In this document: piece by piece, positions 1 to 7,510 of the stretch | Position numbering within the stretch: position 1 is the first letter of the stretch | Layout: each line of letters starts with the position of its first letter | DNA from: DASRQK01 sp040392005 | GTDB lineage: Bacteria > Bacteroidota > Bacteroidia > Sphingobacteriales > Sphingobacteriaceae | Length of the DNA: 20,312 bases | Assembly (NCBI GenBank): GCA_040392005.1 | Contig: JBEBWT010000035.1 | Location: 1 to 20,312 of the forward strand | Direction: 5' to 3' | Program-made: the position numbers and the translations under genes | Notes under the pieces: generated by a model | Databases searched by the model: none | Told to the model about the DNA's origin: nothing | The model's input: only the letters and a program-made list of their open reading frames with translations

Positions 1-485
1 CCATTCGTCAGCCACTCCCACTTCTTGCCCGAAGGCTGATAGGCCCCGGAATAGGCCGCCAGCACCGCAGGGGTATCGTACAGTGTATCTACCGTCAGGG
101 TATAAAAACGAACCTTTGGATTGTTGATAAAGCGGGTCGCCACCCGATCCATTTCATCGTTCATGTGCTGGCAGAAAGATTCACAGCGGGTATAGAAAAA
201 ATTCACCACCGATATGCTCGTGTCCTGCATAGGAAATGCAACAGCTTCCCCCGACTGGTTGGTCAGCACGCTGATCGGCACCAGGTGATAGGCGGTATCC
301 GGAATCTTCTCCCCCATCTTGCTGGTAAAGGTACCGGTCAGCAATTTTTCTCCATAAATGGGTAAAGGTTTATAGCTGTTTTTCCCTTCCTTTTCCAGTA
401 AATAATATAAAAATCCTGGCAGGATCAGAATTGCTGCCAGGATCAATATTTTAAAAATTCGGGTGCTATTTTTCTTTTCCGACAT
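1..485 (-). CDS. sco: SCO1/SenC-family copper chaperone, C-terminus cut by window edge
   Basis: Partial gene: 161 codons are visible and the frame is still open at base 1. The protein has a short basic N-terminus, one membrane anchor (about residues 11-30) and then a thioredoxin-like domain facing the periplasm. The copper-binding pair is seen as CESFC (C101, C105), the CxxxC arrangement of SCO proteins, preceded by VVNFFYTR; the following FYTLTVD segment is also typical. The distal copper-ligand His of the family would lie beyond the edge, so it cannot be checked. SCO proteins deliver copper to the CuA site of oxidase subunit II, which fits this gene's place at the end of the cytochrome oxidase cluster. 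Its ATG overlaps the ctaF stop codon by one base (TAATG), suggesting translational coupling. Family assignment is firm; copper delivery to CtaC is inferred from the family and the context. Confidence 0.88.
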   Translation of the reverse strand, partial: MSEKKNSTRIFKILILAAILILPGFLYYLLEKEGKNSYKPLPIYGEKLLTGTFTSKMGEKIPDTAYHLVPISVLTNQSGEAVAFPMQDTSISVVNFFYTRCESFCQHMNDEMDRVATRFINNPKVRFYTLTVDTLYDTPAVLAAYSGAYQPSGKKWEWLTN

Positions 486-865
486 TATGGATTGGGCCAC
501 CAGGGGTAAACATGATAATGCGAAAACAGGAAATTACCTTCGATCAGCATGAGCACGATCAGGTAAATGATGAACAAAAATACGATACTGACGGACATGA
601 TAAACCCGAAGGTCTCAAATTTGAGGTGCATGAAATAAGCCACAATATAATAGGCCTTCAGCAAAGTAAGCGCAATGTAAACCACATTTACAGCCAGTGA
701 TTTTTGAATAACGCCCGGGTGCACCAGCACCAGCGCAATGAAAAATTCCAGGGCCGTCAGGGCCAGCAGGTAGAAAAATACCTTCCAGATCTTGCCTTTG
801 GTCATGCCCGCTTCGTGATGTGCGACCGCTTCGTGAGTATCGTTGTTTGCGTGATGAGATGACAT
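485..865 (-). CDS. ctaF: Cytochrome c oxidase subunit IV (prokaryotic COX4 type)
   Basis: A 126-residue membrane protein with a His-rich N-terminus (SSHH, VAHHEAG) and three predicted transmembrane helices at about 26-48, 56-78 and 86-110. The segment KAYYIVAYFMHLKFE, with its FMHLK core, is characteristic of the small bacterial subunit IV of haem-copper oxidases. It has no redox cofactor and is a structural subunit of the oxidase. It lies 70 nt after the first-listed subunit III gene and overlaps the sco start by one base. Length and topology match the family, so the assignment is confident even though sequence conservation in this family is low. Confidence 0.87.
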   Translation of the reverse strand: MSSHHANNDTHEAVAHHEAGMTKGKIWKVFFYLLALTALEFFIALVLVHPGVIQKSLAVNVVYIALTLLKAYYIVAYFMHLKFETFGFIMSVSIVFLFIIYLIVLMLIEGNFLFSHYHVYPWWPNP

Positions 866-919
866 AAAATCTTAAATTTATAATATTAATAAAAATTCAA
901 ATCCAATAATTCAATACTG

Positions 920-945
920 CCTGGTAACCCGGCAATCAGACCAGG
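920..945 (-). other. Small intercistronic hairpin after subunit III gene
   Basis: A perfect inverted repeat, CCTGGT and ACCAGG, separated by 14 nt, overlaps the stop codon of the upstream subunit III gene (stop at 936-938) and extends into the 70-nt gap before ctaF. No T-run follows it on the minus strand, so it is not a terminator. It could be an mRNA-stabilising or processing element between two operon genes, or chance. Confidence 0.3.
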
Positions 946-1664
946 TAAAAGAAGGTAAATACAAATACCCAGACCAGATCCACAAAGTGCCAGTACAAAC
1001 CTACTTTTTCTACCATCAGGTAAGTCCCGCGACGCTCGAACGTGCCTTTCATCGTCATTCCGAGAATGATGATATTGAGGATCACCCCGATGGTCACGTG
1101 AAAACCGTGAAAGCCCGTGATGGTAAAGAACAGATTGGCAAACTGAAGGGCAGAAACCTCTGAGATCCCTTTGCTGAAATAAGGGGCAAGCGCCTCGGCA
1201 GGCGACACACCTTCCTGTGAAGGGATAGAACCAAACCAGAATCCCTGATGATGCAGGTGGGTCCACTCCAATGCCTGGCATCCCAGGAACATCAGTCCTC
1301 CGATAATGGTAGCAATCATCCAGCCAACGACCTCCTTTTTGGCATTCCTGTGTCCGGCTTCCACTGCCATAACCATCGTCACGGAACTCATAATCAGGAT
1401 AAAGGTCATCAGTCCCACAAAAACCAATGGGTAACCACTATCCGCTATAAAAGGGATGGACTGGAATACCTTGTCGGGATCGGGCCAGGCCACATGGGCA
1501 AAACGCTGCGATCCATAATAGACCAGAAAAGCCGAAAATGTGAATGCATCCGATGTCAGGAAAAACCACATCATGATCTTTCCATACTCCACATTGAAAG
1601 GAGATTTTCCTCCGCTCCAGGCACCCGTCCTGACCTTATCCAATTGCGAAACTGTTGTACTCAT
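936..1664 (-). CDS. coxC: Cytochrome c oxidase subunit III, larger paralog
   Basis: A 242-residue haem-copper oxidase subunit III. Conserved family segments are visible: an N-terminal helix KIMMWFFLTSDAFTFSAF, LEWTHL containing the conserved Glu (about residue 133), GFHGFHVTIG, and a C-terminal YWHFVDLVWVFVF. About five transmembrane helices are predicted, the short form lacking the first two helices of seven-helix versions. Subunit III carries no metal; in characterised enzymes it stabilises subunit I and supports proton uptake. It lies 27 nt after a second, smaller subunit III gene (1692-2282) that is a diverged paralog, and 70 nt before ctaF. The start at 1664 is the only sensible ATG, leaving a hydrophilic stretch of about 28 residues before the first helix. 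Confidence 0.92.
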   Translation of the reverse strand: MSTTVSQLDKVRTGAWSGGKSPFNVEYGKIMMWFFLTSDAFTFSAFLVYYGSQRFAHVAWPDPDKVFQSIPFIADSGYPLVFVGLMTFILIMSSVTMVMAVEAGHRNAKKEVVGWMIATIIGGLMFLGCQALEWTHLHHQGFWFGSIPSQEGVSPAEALAPYFSKGISEVSALQFANLFFTITGFHGFHVTIGVILNIIILGMTMKGTFERRGTYLMVEKVGLYWHFVDLVWVFVFTFFYLV

Positions 1665-1691
1665 TGTCGATTCTTATTTACTAATTTATAA

Positions 1692-2282
1692 TTATTGGTT
1701 CAAAAGTAAGAAAACATATATATATATCCACAAAACATCCAGAAAATGCCAGAAAATAGAGGCCAGCTCCATCCGGAATACATTATTGATCTGTGGAATA
1801 TTTTTCAGTTTACCGATCAGGGCCCGCAGCAAAACCAGCAATCCGGCAATGATGTGCGCCAGGTGCAGCCCCGTAAAGATATAAATAAATGACTGGGAGG
1901 CATTCGTATTGATAAAATAGATGCCGCGGGCGGTCAGCGTACTCCAGGCATCCATCTGCAGCACAAAAAATCCGATTCCCAGGGCCATCGTGACGATCAG
2001 GTAAATGATCTGCCTGCGGAAATCCATGTTTTTCGCCGCCCGGTAAGCCAGAAACATGGTCAGACTACTGATCACAATCAGCGAGGTGCTGTAAATAAAT
2101 TCATCGGGCAAAAGAGTTTTAAGGCCCTTATCGATTCCTCCCTGGGTATAGACGATAAAGCCACTGGATAATGCGGCGAACATCATGAACATCCCGATCA
2201 TGCCCAGCCAGAGGCTGAACTTCTTGGCCTTCCGTTGAGCGATTTCCTCAACATTCTGTGTATATGGAGTTTCTACTGACAT
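1692..2282 (-). CDS. coxC: Cytochrome c oxidase subunit III, smaller paralog
   Basis: A 196-residue haem-copper oxidase subunit III-like protein with five predicted helices. It begins with a hydrophilic stretch ending in AQRKAKKFSLWLGMIGMF, and ends with GLHLAHIIAGLLVLL followed by FWHFLDVLWIYIYVFLLL, the family C-terminal signature. Compared with the neighbouring larger paralog it is about 45 residues shorter and lacks a clear copy of the LEWTH segment. It starts 3 nt after the ctaB stop. Two adjacent subunit III genes of unequal size occur in other Bacteroidota oxidase clusters, from memory; whether both proteins sit in the same enzyme is not shown by the sequence. Confidence 0.88.
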   Translation of the reverse strand: MSVETPYTQNVEEIAQRKAKKFSLWLGMIGMFMMFAALSSGFIVYTQGGIDKGLKTLLPDEFIYSTSLIVISSLTMFLAYRAAKNMDFRRQIIYLIVTMALGIGFFVLQMDAWSTLTARGIYFINTNASQSFIYIFTGLHLAHIIAGLLVLLRALIGKLKNIPQINNVFRMELASIFWHFLDVLWIYIYVFLLLNQ

Positions 2283-2285
2283 TTC

Positions 2286-3275
2286 TTAGATCGCTATAAA
2301 ATCAAACAACAAAACCAACTGGATCAGTGGCAGATAGAAAAACGAAGTGAACATCACTCTTCTGGCGGAGTCTATATCGCATTTCCGGAATAATTGAAGA
2401 CCGTACCAACTGAACAGCAGGGCCCCGATCAGAGAGACAATGGTGACCACCAATCCACCAAAACCAAAATAATAAGGCAGCATGGTAGCAGGGATCATCA
2501 GTACTGTGCTGATAAACACCATAAAGGCCGAAATTTTATCCTTTTTCAAAGTAGGCAGCAAACGGAAACCTGCCCGTTTATAATCCTCGTCCAGTACCCA
2601 GGCAATGGCCCAGAAATGAGGAAACTGCCAGACAAACTGGATCAGGAACAAGACAAGGGGAATGATCACAATAGCAGGCGCATTGACCTGACTGTAATGG
2701 GCCAGTCCGTCCTGTGTAAATGCCGCATAATAACCGATCAGCGGTGGCAAAGCACCCGGAAAGGCCCCGACAAATACGGCAATCGGCGATTTTTGTTTGA
2801 TCGGTGTATAAATAAATGCATAAAGTATGATCGAAAATACAGAGAGCAAGCCCGCCACAAAGTTCAGTGTCACCAATGTATAGGTACCGATGATCCCCAT
2901 CAGCAGACTCAGCACCAGAGCCTGCCCGGTCGTCATCCTCCCGGAAGGCAGCGGCCGGTCAGCCGTTCTTTTCATCAGGCGGTCCAGATTCCGTTCGATG
3001 ATTTCATTGAAGCCATTGGCCGCTCCGGTCACCAGAAAGCCTCCCACCGTCAGAACAACCCAGTTGATCCAGTTGATATCACCCTGCTGTTTACTGCCAA
3101 TAAGGAAAGCAATAGAGGCAGAAAATACCACCGACATCGTCAGACGCATTTTCACCAATTTCTTCAGGTCGGAAACAAAGGTTCCGAAACCCGCTACCTG
3201 TGTATTGACAGTTTGCGGATTGACAACAACCTGTCCGTCCAATTCCTTATTATACTTCTTTTCGCTTATTGCCAT
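2286..3275 (-). CDS. ctaB: Protohaem IX farnesyltransferase (haem O synthase)
   Basis: A 329-residue UbiA-superfamily prenyltransferase that attaches a farnesyl group to haem B to make haem O, the first step towards haem A. The first polyprenyl-diphosphate motif is seen as NEIIERNLDRLMKRTADRPL (N90 to L109), with Glu at 94 and Asp at 98 in the usual Asp-rich positions. The second motif is VLDEDYKRAGFRLLP. Between and after these lie multiple transmembrane helices, as in all CtaB/CyoE proteins. A hydrophilic N-terminal tail of about 35 residues precedes the core. It sits between ctaA and a subunit III gene, so both haem A biosynthesis enzymes lie inside the oxidase operon. Confident assignment. 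Confidence 0.95.
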   Translation of the reverse strand: MAISEKKYNKELDGQVVVNPQTVNTQVAGFGTFVSDLKKLVKMRLTMSVVFSASIAFLIGSKQQGDINWINWVVLTVGGFLVTGAANGFNEIIERNLDRLMKRTADRPLPSGRMTTGQALVLSLLMGIIGTYTLVTLNFVAGLLSVFSIILYAFIYTPIKQKSPIAVFVGAFPGALPPLIGYYAAFTQDGLAHYSQVNAPAIVIIPLVLFLIQFVWQFPHFWAIAWVLDEDYKRAGFRLLPTLKKDKISAFMVFISTVLMIPATMLPYYFGFGGLVVTIVSLIGALLFSWYGLQLFRKCDIDSARRVMFTSFFYLPLIQLVLLFDFIAI

Positions 3276-3293
3276 TTCTAAAATCCTGCTCGC

Positions 3294-4343
3294 TTATCTC
3301 GTTGCCCTTCCCAGCAACAACATCAAATAATACTGTGCGCCAAAAAACAGACTGGCCAAAACCAGGTGGCTTGTCTGGGCAAATGGTGGTAAGGCAAAAT
3401 GATAGAGCACATAGCCCGTAACAAACTGCAAGAACACCAAAATCAACACTATATTACTATAAAAACTCTGATGAGTCCCTTTTGCAAAACGGGAACGGAT
3501 CAGATAAAACAAAATCAACACCACTGCGGCCGATAAATAGGCCAGTAACCGATGGTAATCCAATACGGCCCCCAACATACCGATCCACTCTGCGCGGGAC
3601 GGGGATGAAGCCGAGGTCCCCAACGCATCCACATGCTCCCGCACCTCCGTACCAAAAACCACCTGCAGGAGTACCAGTACCAGGGAGAAAAAAGCCAGCC
3701 ATTTGACCCCCAGTGAAGAGCGATTGATCAGCAGATTTTTATCCCTCATAGCCCTCACGCTGAAATAAGTATAAATACTGACACCCACAATTACCAGCGC
3801 CAGCATCATGTGTACGGTAATCAACCAGGGCATCAGGTTTGTGGAAACAACGATAGAACCCAACCAACCCTGGAAACCGACCAGAAACACATTCAATACA
3901 CTCAACACAAAGATGGACCGTTTCCCTTTCAGAAACGTAAAAGAGAAAAATGCGGACAGCATCAAACAGAATCCGGCGATCACACCGAATAACCGGTTTA
4001 CGTATTCTGTCCAGGTTTTGACCGCATTGAACTCCTGATGTTCCGAAACGGAGGGATCATGCCTGATCTGATCTGCAAGGTGGGAAAACCCAAGTTTATC
4101 CAGCATCCTGGAGAACCGATCGTTCTTGGCCTGCCTACCCTCCACATAATGCTGCTCATAGTCAGCAGGCAGTTGGCTCACATGCGTAGGAGGTACTATT
4201 TTTCCAAAACAGGTAGGCCAGTCCGGACATCCCATCCCTGCTCCTGTACTGCGTACGACCCCTCCTGCGGTAATCACCAGAAAAAGAGAGATGATCGTCA
4301 GTAAATTGACCAGCAAAAATCTTTTTTCGGCGGGAGGATACAT
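3294..4343 (-). CDS. ctaA: Haem A synthase (COX15/CtaA family)
   Basis: A 349-residue, roughly eight-helix membrane enzyme that oxidises the C8 methyl of haem O to give haem A. Seen: GGVVRSTGAGMGCPDWPTC near the N-terminus with the conserved periplasmic-loop Cys pair (C39, C45); EYVNR at 113-117; H178 in ITVHMMLA; H264 in LDYHRLLAY; and H326 in QTSHLVLA. The last three match family haem-ligand histidines. The first ligand position, which is His in the usual E-x-x-H-R form, is Asn (N116) here; similar Asn forms occur in Bacteroidota CtaA proteins, as far as I recall. It lies 11 nt after the ctaD stop and 18 nt before ctaB, so haem A production is co-expressed with the oxidase that needs it. 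Confidence 0.93.
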   Translation of the reverse strand: MYPPAEKRFLLVNLLTIISLFLVITAGGVVRSTGAGMGCPDWPTCFGKIVPPTHVSQLPADYEQHYVEGRQAKNDRFSRMLDKLGFSHLADQIRHDPSVSEHQEFNAVKTWTEYVNRLFGVIAGFCLMLSAFFSFTFLKGKRSIFVLSVLNVFLVGFQGWLGSIVVSTNLMPWLITVHMMLALVIVGVSIYTYFSVRAMRDKNLLINRSSLGVKWLAFFSLVLVLLQVVFGTEVREHVDALGTSASSPSRAEWIGMLGAVLDYHRLLAYLSAAVVLILFYLIRSRFAKGTHQSFYSNIVLILVFLQFVTGYVLYHFALPPFAQTSHLVLASLFFGAQYYLMLLLGRATR

Positions 4344-4354
4344 ATCAATTACCC

Positions 4355-6241
4355 TCAGTGGGATTCAACAGAACTTTCTTCCCTGTTATTGGCCAGATTC
4401 CACTCATGCTGTATGCGTTCTGCTTCCTCATCCCCCTCAAAATCATACGGAAGGTTGGAACTCATGGTCTCAGAGAAAGGCACCGTCTGCGGAATAAAGT
4501 CCTCGTGATGGCCAGGCTTGCTATAATCATACGGCCAGCGGTAAACCGTTGGAATCTCTCCCGGCCAGTTTCCGTGTATGTGTTTTACTGGTGTAGTCCA
4601 CTCGAGCGTATTTGATTTCCACGGATTCTGCTCGGCTTTTTTCCCCTTTCGGATAGAATAAAAGAAATTCCACAGGAAGGCCAGTTGCGCCACCCCGGCA
4701 AGAATGGCAGCCCAGGTAATCAATTCATTGACGGACATCCATTTCTCCATAAACGGAAACTCCGTGAAAGCGTAATACCGGCGGGGTACCCCGTCTATTC
4801 CCATAAAGTGCATGGGGAAGAATACCAGATAAGCAGCAATGAAGGTCAGCCAGAAATGCAGATACCCCAGCTTCTCATTCATCATCCTGCCAAACATTTT
4901 GGGGTACCAGTGATAGACCCCGCTCAGCATTCCGAAGATAGCGGCCGAACCCATCACAAGGTGGAAGTGAGCCACGACAAAATAAGTGTCATGCAGATTG
5001 ATATCCAATGCGGCATTCCCTACATAGAGGCCGGTCAATCCACCGGAGATAAAGAAAGATACCAGACCGATGGCAAACATCATGGCCGGTGTAAAACGAA
5101 TATTTCCACGCCAGAGTGTGGCCAGATAGTTGAACGCCTTCACCGCGGACGGTACCGCAATGATCAGGGTCGTGATCATAAAGACTCCGCCCAGGAAAGG
5201 ATTCATCCCGGTCACGAACATGTGGTGTCCCCATACAATAAAGGACAATACGGTAATACCGACCAGCGAATAAACCATGGCGTGGTAACCAAAGATTGGC
5301 TTGCGGGAGTTGGTCGCGATCACTTCCGAGGTAATACCCAGCGCGGGCATGATCACGATATATACTTCAGGGTGTCCCAGGAACCAGAACAAGTGCTGGA
5401 ACAAGATCGGGCTACCCCCCTCATTTGGCAGAATCTGTCCCTGTACCACCAGGTCTGACAGATAGAAGCTCGTACCGGCACTCCGGTCAAATATCAGCAG
5501 TACAACCGCCGATACCAGCACCGGGAAAGACAACAGACCGACAATTGCAGTCAGGAAGAAAGCCCATACAGTCAAAGGCATTTTCCACATGTCCATGCCT
5601 TTGGTACGCAGGTTCAATACCGTACTAATGTAATTGACCCCGCCCAAAATCTGGGAAATAATAAACAATACCATACTGAACAACCACAGGGACATACCCG
5701 TAGCCGAACCGCTGATCGCAGTCGGGACTGCCGAAAGCGGCGGGTAAATGGTCCATCCCGCACTGGCAGGGCCACTTTCCACAAAGAAGGAGGCCAGCAT
5801 AATCACACAGGCGGTAAAGAAAAACCAATAAGACAGCATGTTCATAAATGGCGAGGCCATATCCCTTGCTCCCAGTTGATAAGGAATCAGCAGGTTACTG
5901 AAAGTTCCACTCAAACCGGCAGTCAGTACAAAGAATACCATGATCGTACCATGAATGGTCACCAGAGCCAGGAAGAAATCCGGACTGATCCGCCCCCCTT
6001 CTGCCCATTTGCCCAGGAAAAGCTCCAGGATCGGGAAATCTTTTTCCGGCCAGGCCAGTTGCAAACGGAACAGGATCGATAAGGTCATCGCAAAAACAGC
6101 CATGATAATACCGGTGATCAAAAACTGCTTGGCGATCATCTTGTGATCCTGACTAAAAACGTACTTACTCAGAAAACTTTCCTGATGATGTTCGTGCGAA
6201 TCGTGGTGTCCCGCACCATGTGATATTACTGTATTTGACAT
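4355..6241 (-). CDS. ctaD: Cytochrome c oxidase subunit I (aa3-type, A1 family)
   Basis: A 628-residue catalytic subunit, about 12 core helices, which reduces O2 to water and pumps protons. All expected metal ligands are present: H97 and H427 for low-spin haem a, H425 for haem a3 (VVAHFHLVM), and H290, H339 and H340 for CuB. Y294 is in the position of the Tyr cross-linked to a CuB His. The GHPEVY motif with E292 marks the A1 family. D127 in GARDMASP is the D-channel entrance, and S365 with K368 in AVPSAVKAF are the K-channel positions. The N-terminus is a His-rich cytoplasmic tail (SHGAGHHDSHEHH). It starts 25 nt after the ctaC stop. Haem a rather than haem o is inferred from the adjacent ctaA and CuA-type ctaC. 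Very confident. Confidence 0.97.
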   Translation of the reverse strand: MSNTVISHGAGHHDSHEHHQESFLSKYVFSQDHKMIAKQFLITGIIMAVFAMTLSILFRLQLAWPEKDFPILELFLGKWAEGGRISPDFFLALVTIHGTIMVFFVLTAGLSGTFSNLLIPYQLGARDMASPFMNMLSYWFFFTACVIMLASFFVESGPASAGWTIYPPLSAVPTAISGSATGMSLWLFSMVLFIISQILGGVNYISTVLNLRTKGMDMWKMPLTVWAFFLTAIVGLLSFPVLVSAVVLLIFDRSAGTSFYLSDLVVQGQILPNEGGSPILFQHLFWFLGHPEVYIVIMPALGITSEVIATNSRKPIFGYHAMVYSLVGITVLSFIVWGHHMFVTGMNPFLGGVFMITTLIIAVPSAVKAFNYLATLWRGNIRFTPAMMFAIGLVSFFISGGLTGLYVGNAALDINLHDTYFVVAHFHLVMGSAAIFGMLSGVYHWYPKMFGRMMNEKLGYLHFWLTFIAAYLVFFPMHFMGIDGVPRRYYAFTEFPFMEKWMSVNELITWAAILAGVAQLAFLWNFFYSIRKGKKAEQNPWKSNTLEWTTPVKHIHGNWPGEIPTVYRWPYDYSKPGHHEDFIPQTVPFSETMSSNLPYDFEGDEEAERIQHEWNLANNREESSVESH

Positions 6242-6266
6242 AATAGCTTAATTCTTTTTCTGCGGT

Positions 6267-7463
6267 TTACAAATTATTGTATGCGGTCAGGTCAGCGGCG
6301 GAAGCCCCTTTTTCAGCTTCCTGTTGATTGCGCACTGCGAATTCTTTCTGTACATCTTCATTGAAGAAATAAGTCTGTTGGTTCAGCCATTCCTTATATT
6401 CTTCTTCCGAGACCACCCGGACACGTTTCTGCATGTTGAAATGGCTGGCCCCGCAGATCTTGTTGCACAACATAACAAAATTATACTCCTGGTCATCCAT
6501 GCGATCCCTCATCTCCTGCGTAGTCACCGTAGGGGTAAACTGGAAATAAGTGGTCATACCGGGCACTGCATTGATCTGCACCCTAAAATCCGGAATAAAG
6601 AAAGAGTGCAGGATATCTTTGGAGATAATATGGAACCGTACCGGCTGATTGACCGGGATCACAATCTCACCACCCAGCAGATCATCAAAACTTGCAGGGT
6701 TGTTGAAGTCGATTCCGTAAGGGTTTAAAGGAGTCGTCATTCTATAATTCCTCGGGCCAAACTCACCGTCCCTGCCGGGATAACGCACCGTCCAGGCAAA
6801 CTGTTCACCCATTACCTCAATCTGAATAGCACTTTTCTGCAAATCCTCCGGCACATTGGTAATACTTCTCCAGGTAAAGAACCCGAACAGAACCAGGATA
6901 GTCAGCACAATGGCCGGAATAATGGTCCAGATTTTTTCAATGGTATTATTATGTGGATAGAAGTAGGCTTTTTTCTTCAATCTCATTCTGTATTTATAAG
7001 AGAATGAGAAAAGTAGGGTATGCATAATGACCAGAACGACCGTACAGATCACTGTGGTAATAATAAACATGGTATCGATCCGCTTCCCATGCTCGGTGAC
7101 CGCCTCCCTCCAGGCCATCCCGCCGTGGTGCACATATGACCAATAGACTGCATACAAAAATACGGGTAATGCGATCAACAGTAGGATCGCCTGAAAATTA
7201 TTGGCAGCCAGCGGATTGAATCTGCCATTCATTTTGCTGGTCAGTTGATAGATATTGATGACCTTGCCAACAATACCCACGATCACCGCCACCAATAAAA
7301 TCAGCAGTACCCCAAAGAAAAAATTCCGGTAGGCCTGTGCGGGAATTCCGGCGGATCCTTCTGCCGTTTGTGCCACCGCAGGAACAACAGATATAAAGAA
7401 AAACAACATGGTGGCCATCCAACCCCGGACCTTCTTCAAATTTGTGTGCTTAATACAATTCAT
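6267..7463 (-). CDS. ctaC: Cytochrome c oxidase subunit II with CuA site
   Basis: A 398-residue protein. It begins with a signal-like hydrophobic segment (about 15-31, ending AVAQ) and has extra hydrophobic helices at about 47-66 and 91-110. The usual pair of subunit II membrane helices (about 130-155 and 178-197) follows, then the periplasmic cupredoxin domain. CuA ligands are visible: H286 in DILHSFFIPDF, then C333, C337, H341 and M344 in CNKICGASHFNM. The residue between the two Cys that is normally Glu is Lys (K335). The WTVRYPG and aromatic region around 220-230 matches the cytochrome c docking area. There is no fused cytochrome c domain, so electrons must come from a separate haem, here probably ActE or ActA of alternative complex III encoded directly upstream. 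Long N-terminal additions are common in this phylum. Confidence 0.95.
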   Translation of the reverse strand: MNCIKHTNLKKVRGWMATMLFFFISVVPAVAQTAEGSAGIPAQAYRNFFFGVLLILLVAVIVGIVGKVINIYQLTSKMNGRFNPLAANNFQAILLLIALPVFLYAVYWSYVHHGGMAWREAVTEHGKRIDTMFIITTVICTVVLVIMHTLLFSFSYKYRMRLKKKAYFYPHNNTIEKIWTIIPAIVLTILVLFGFFTWRSITNVPEDLQKSAIQIEVMGEQFAWTVRYPGRDGEFGPRNYRMTTPLNPYGIDFNNPASFDDLLGGEIVIPVNQPVRFHIISKDILHSFFIPDFRVQINAVPGMTTYFQFTPTVTTQEMRDRMDDQEYNFVMLCNKICGASHFNMQKRVRVVSEEEYKEWLNQQTYFFNEDVQKEFAVRNQQEAEKGASAADLTAYNNL

Positions 7464-7510
7464 TTTCTATTTTATAATAGGGTATTTTGGGATAATCAAA
7501 CAAAAACTCA

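Noticed and set aside
886..1281. Minus-strand open frame of 131 codons within the subunit III gene
   Set aside because: It is an alternative frame of the larger subunit III gene, whose own frame has clear family motifs. The ORF is Cys/Arg/Gly-rich with no domain.
2394..3281. Plus-strand open frame of 295 codons
   Set aside because: It is antisense to ctaB and very rich in His, Gln, Arg and Asp, as expected from reading a membrane-protein gene backwards. No domain is visible.
4685..5458. Plus-strand open frame of 257 codons
   Set aside because: Antisense to ctaD in a region where every catalytic residue of subunit I is present; the composition is typical of a reverse reading of hydrophobic codons.
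7464..7510. Internal promoter between actF and ctaC
   Set aside because: The 47-nt gap is AT-rich but has no TAnnTTTG with suitable spacing on the minus strand, so I do not split the operon here.
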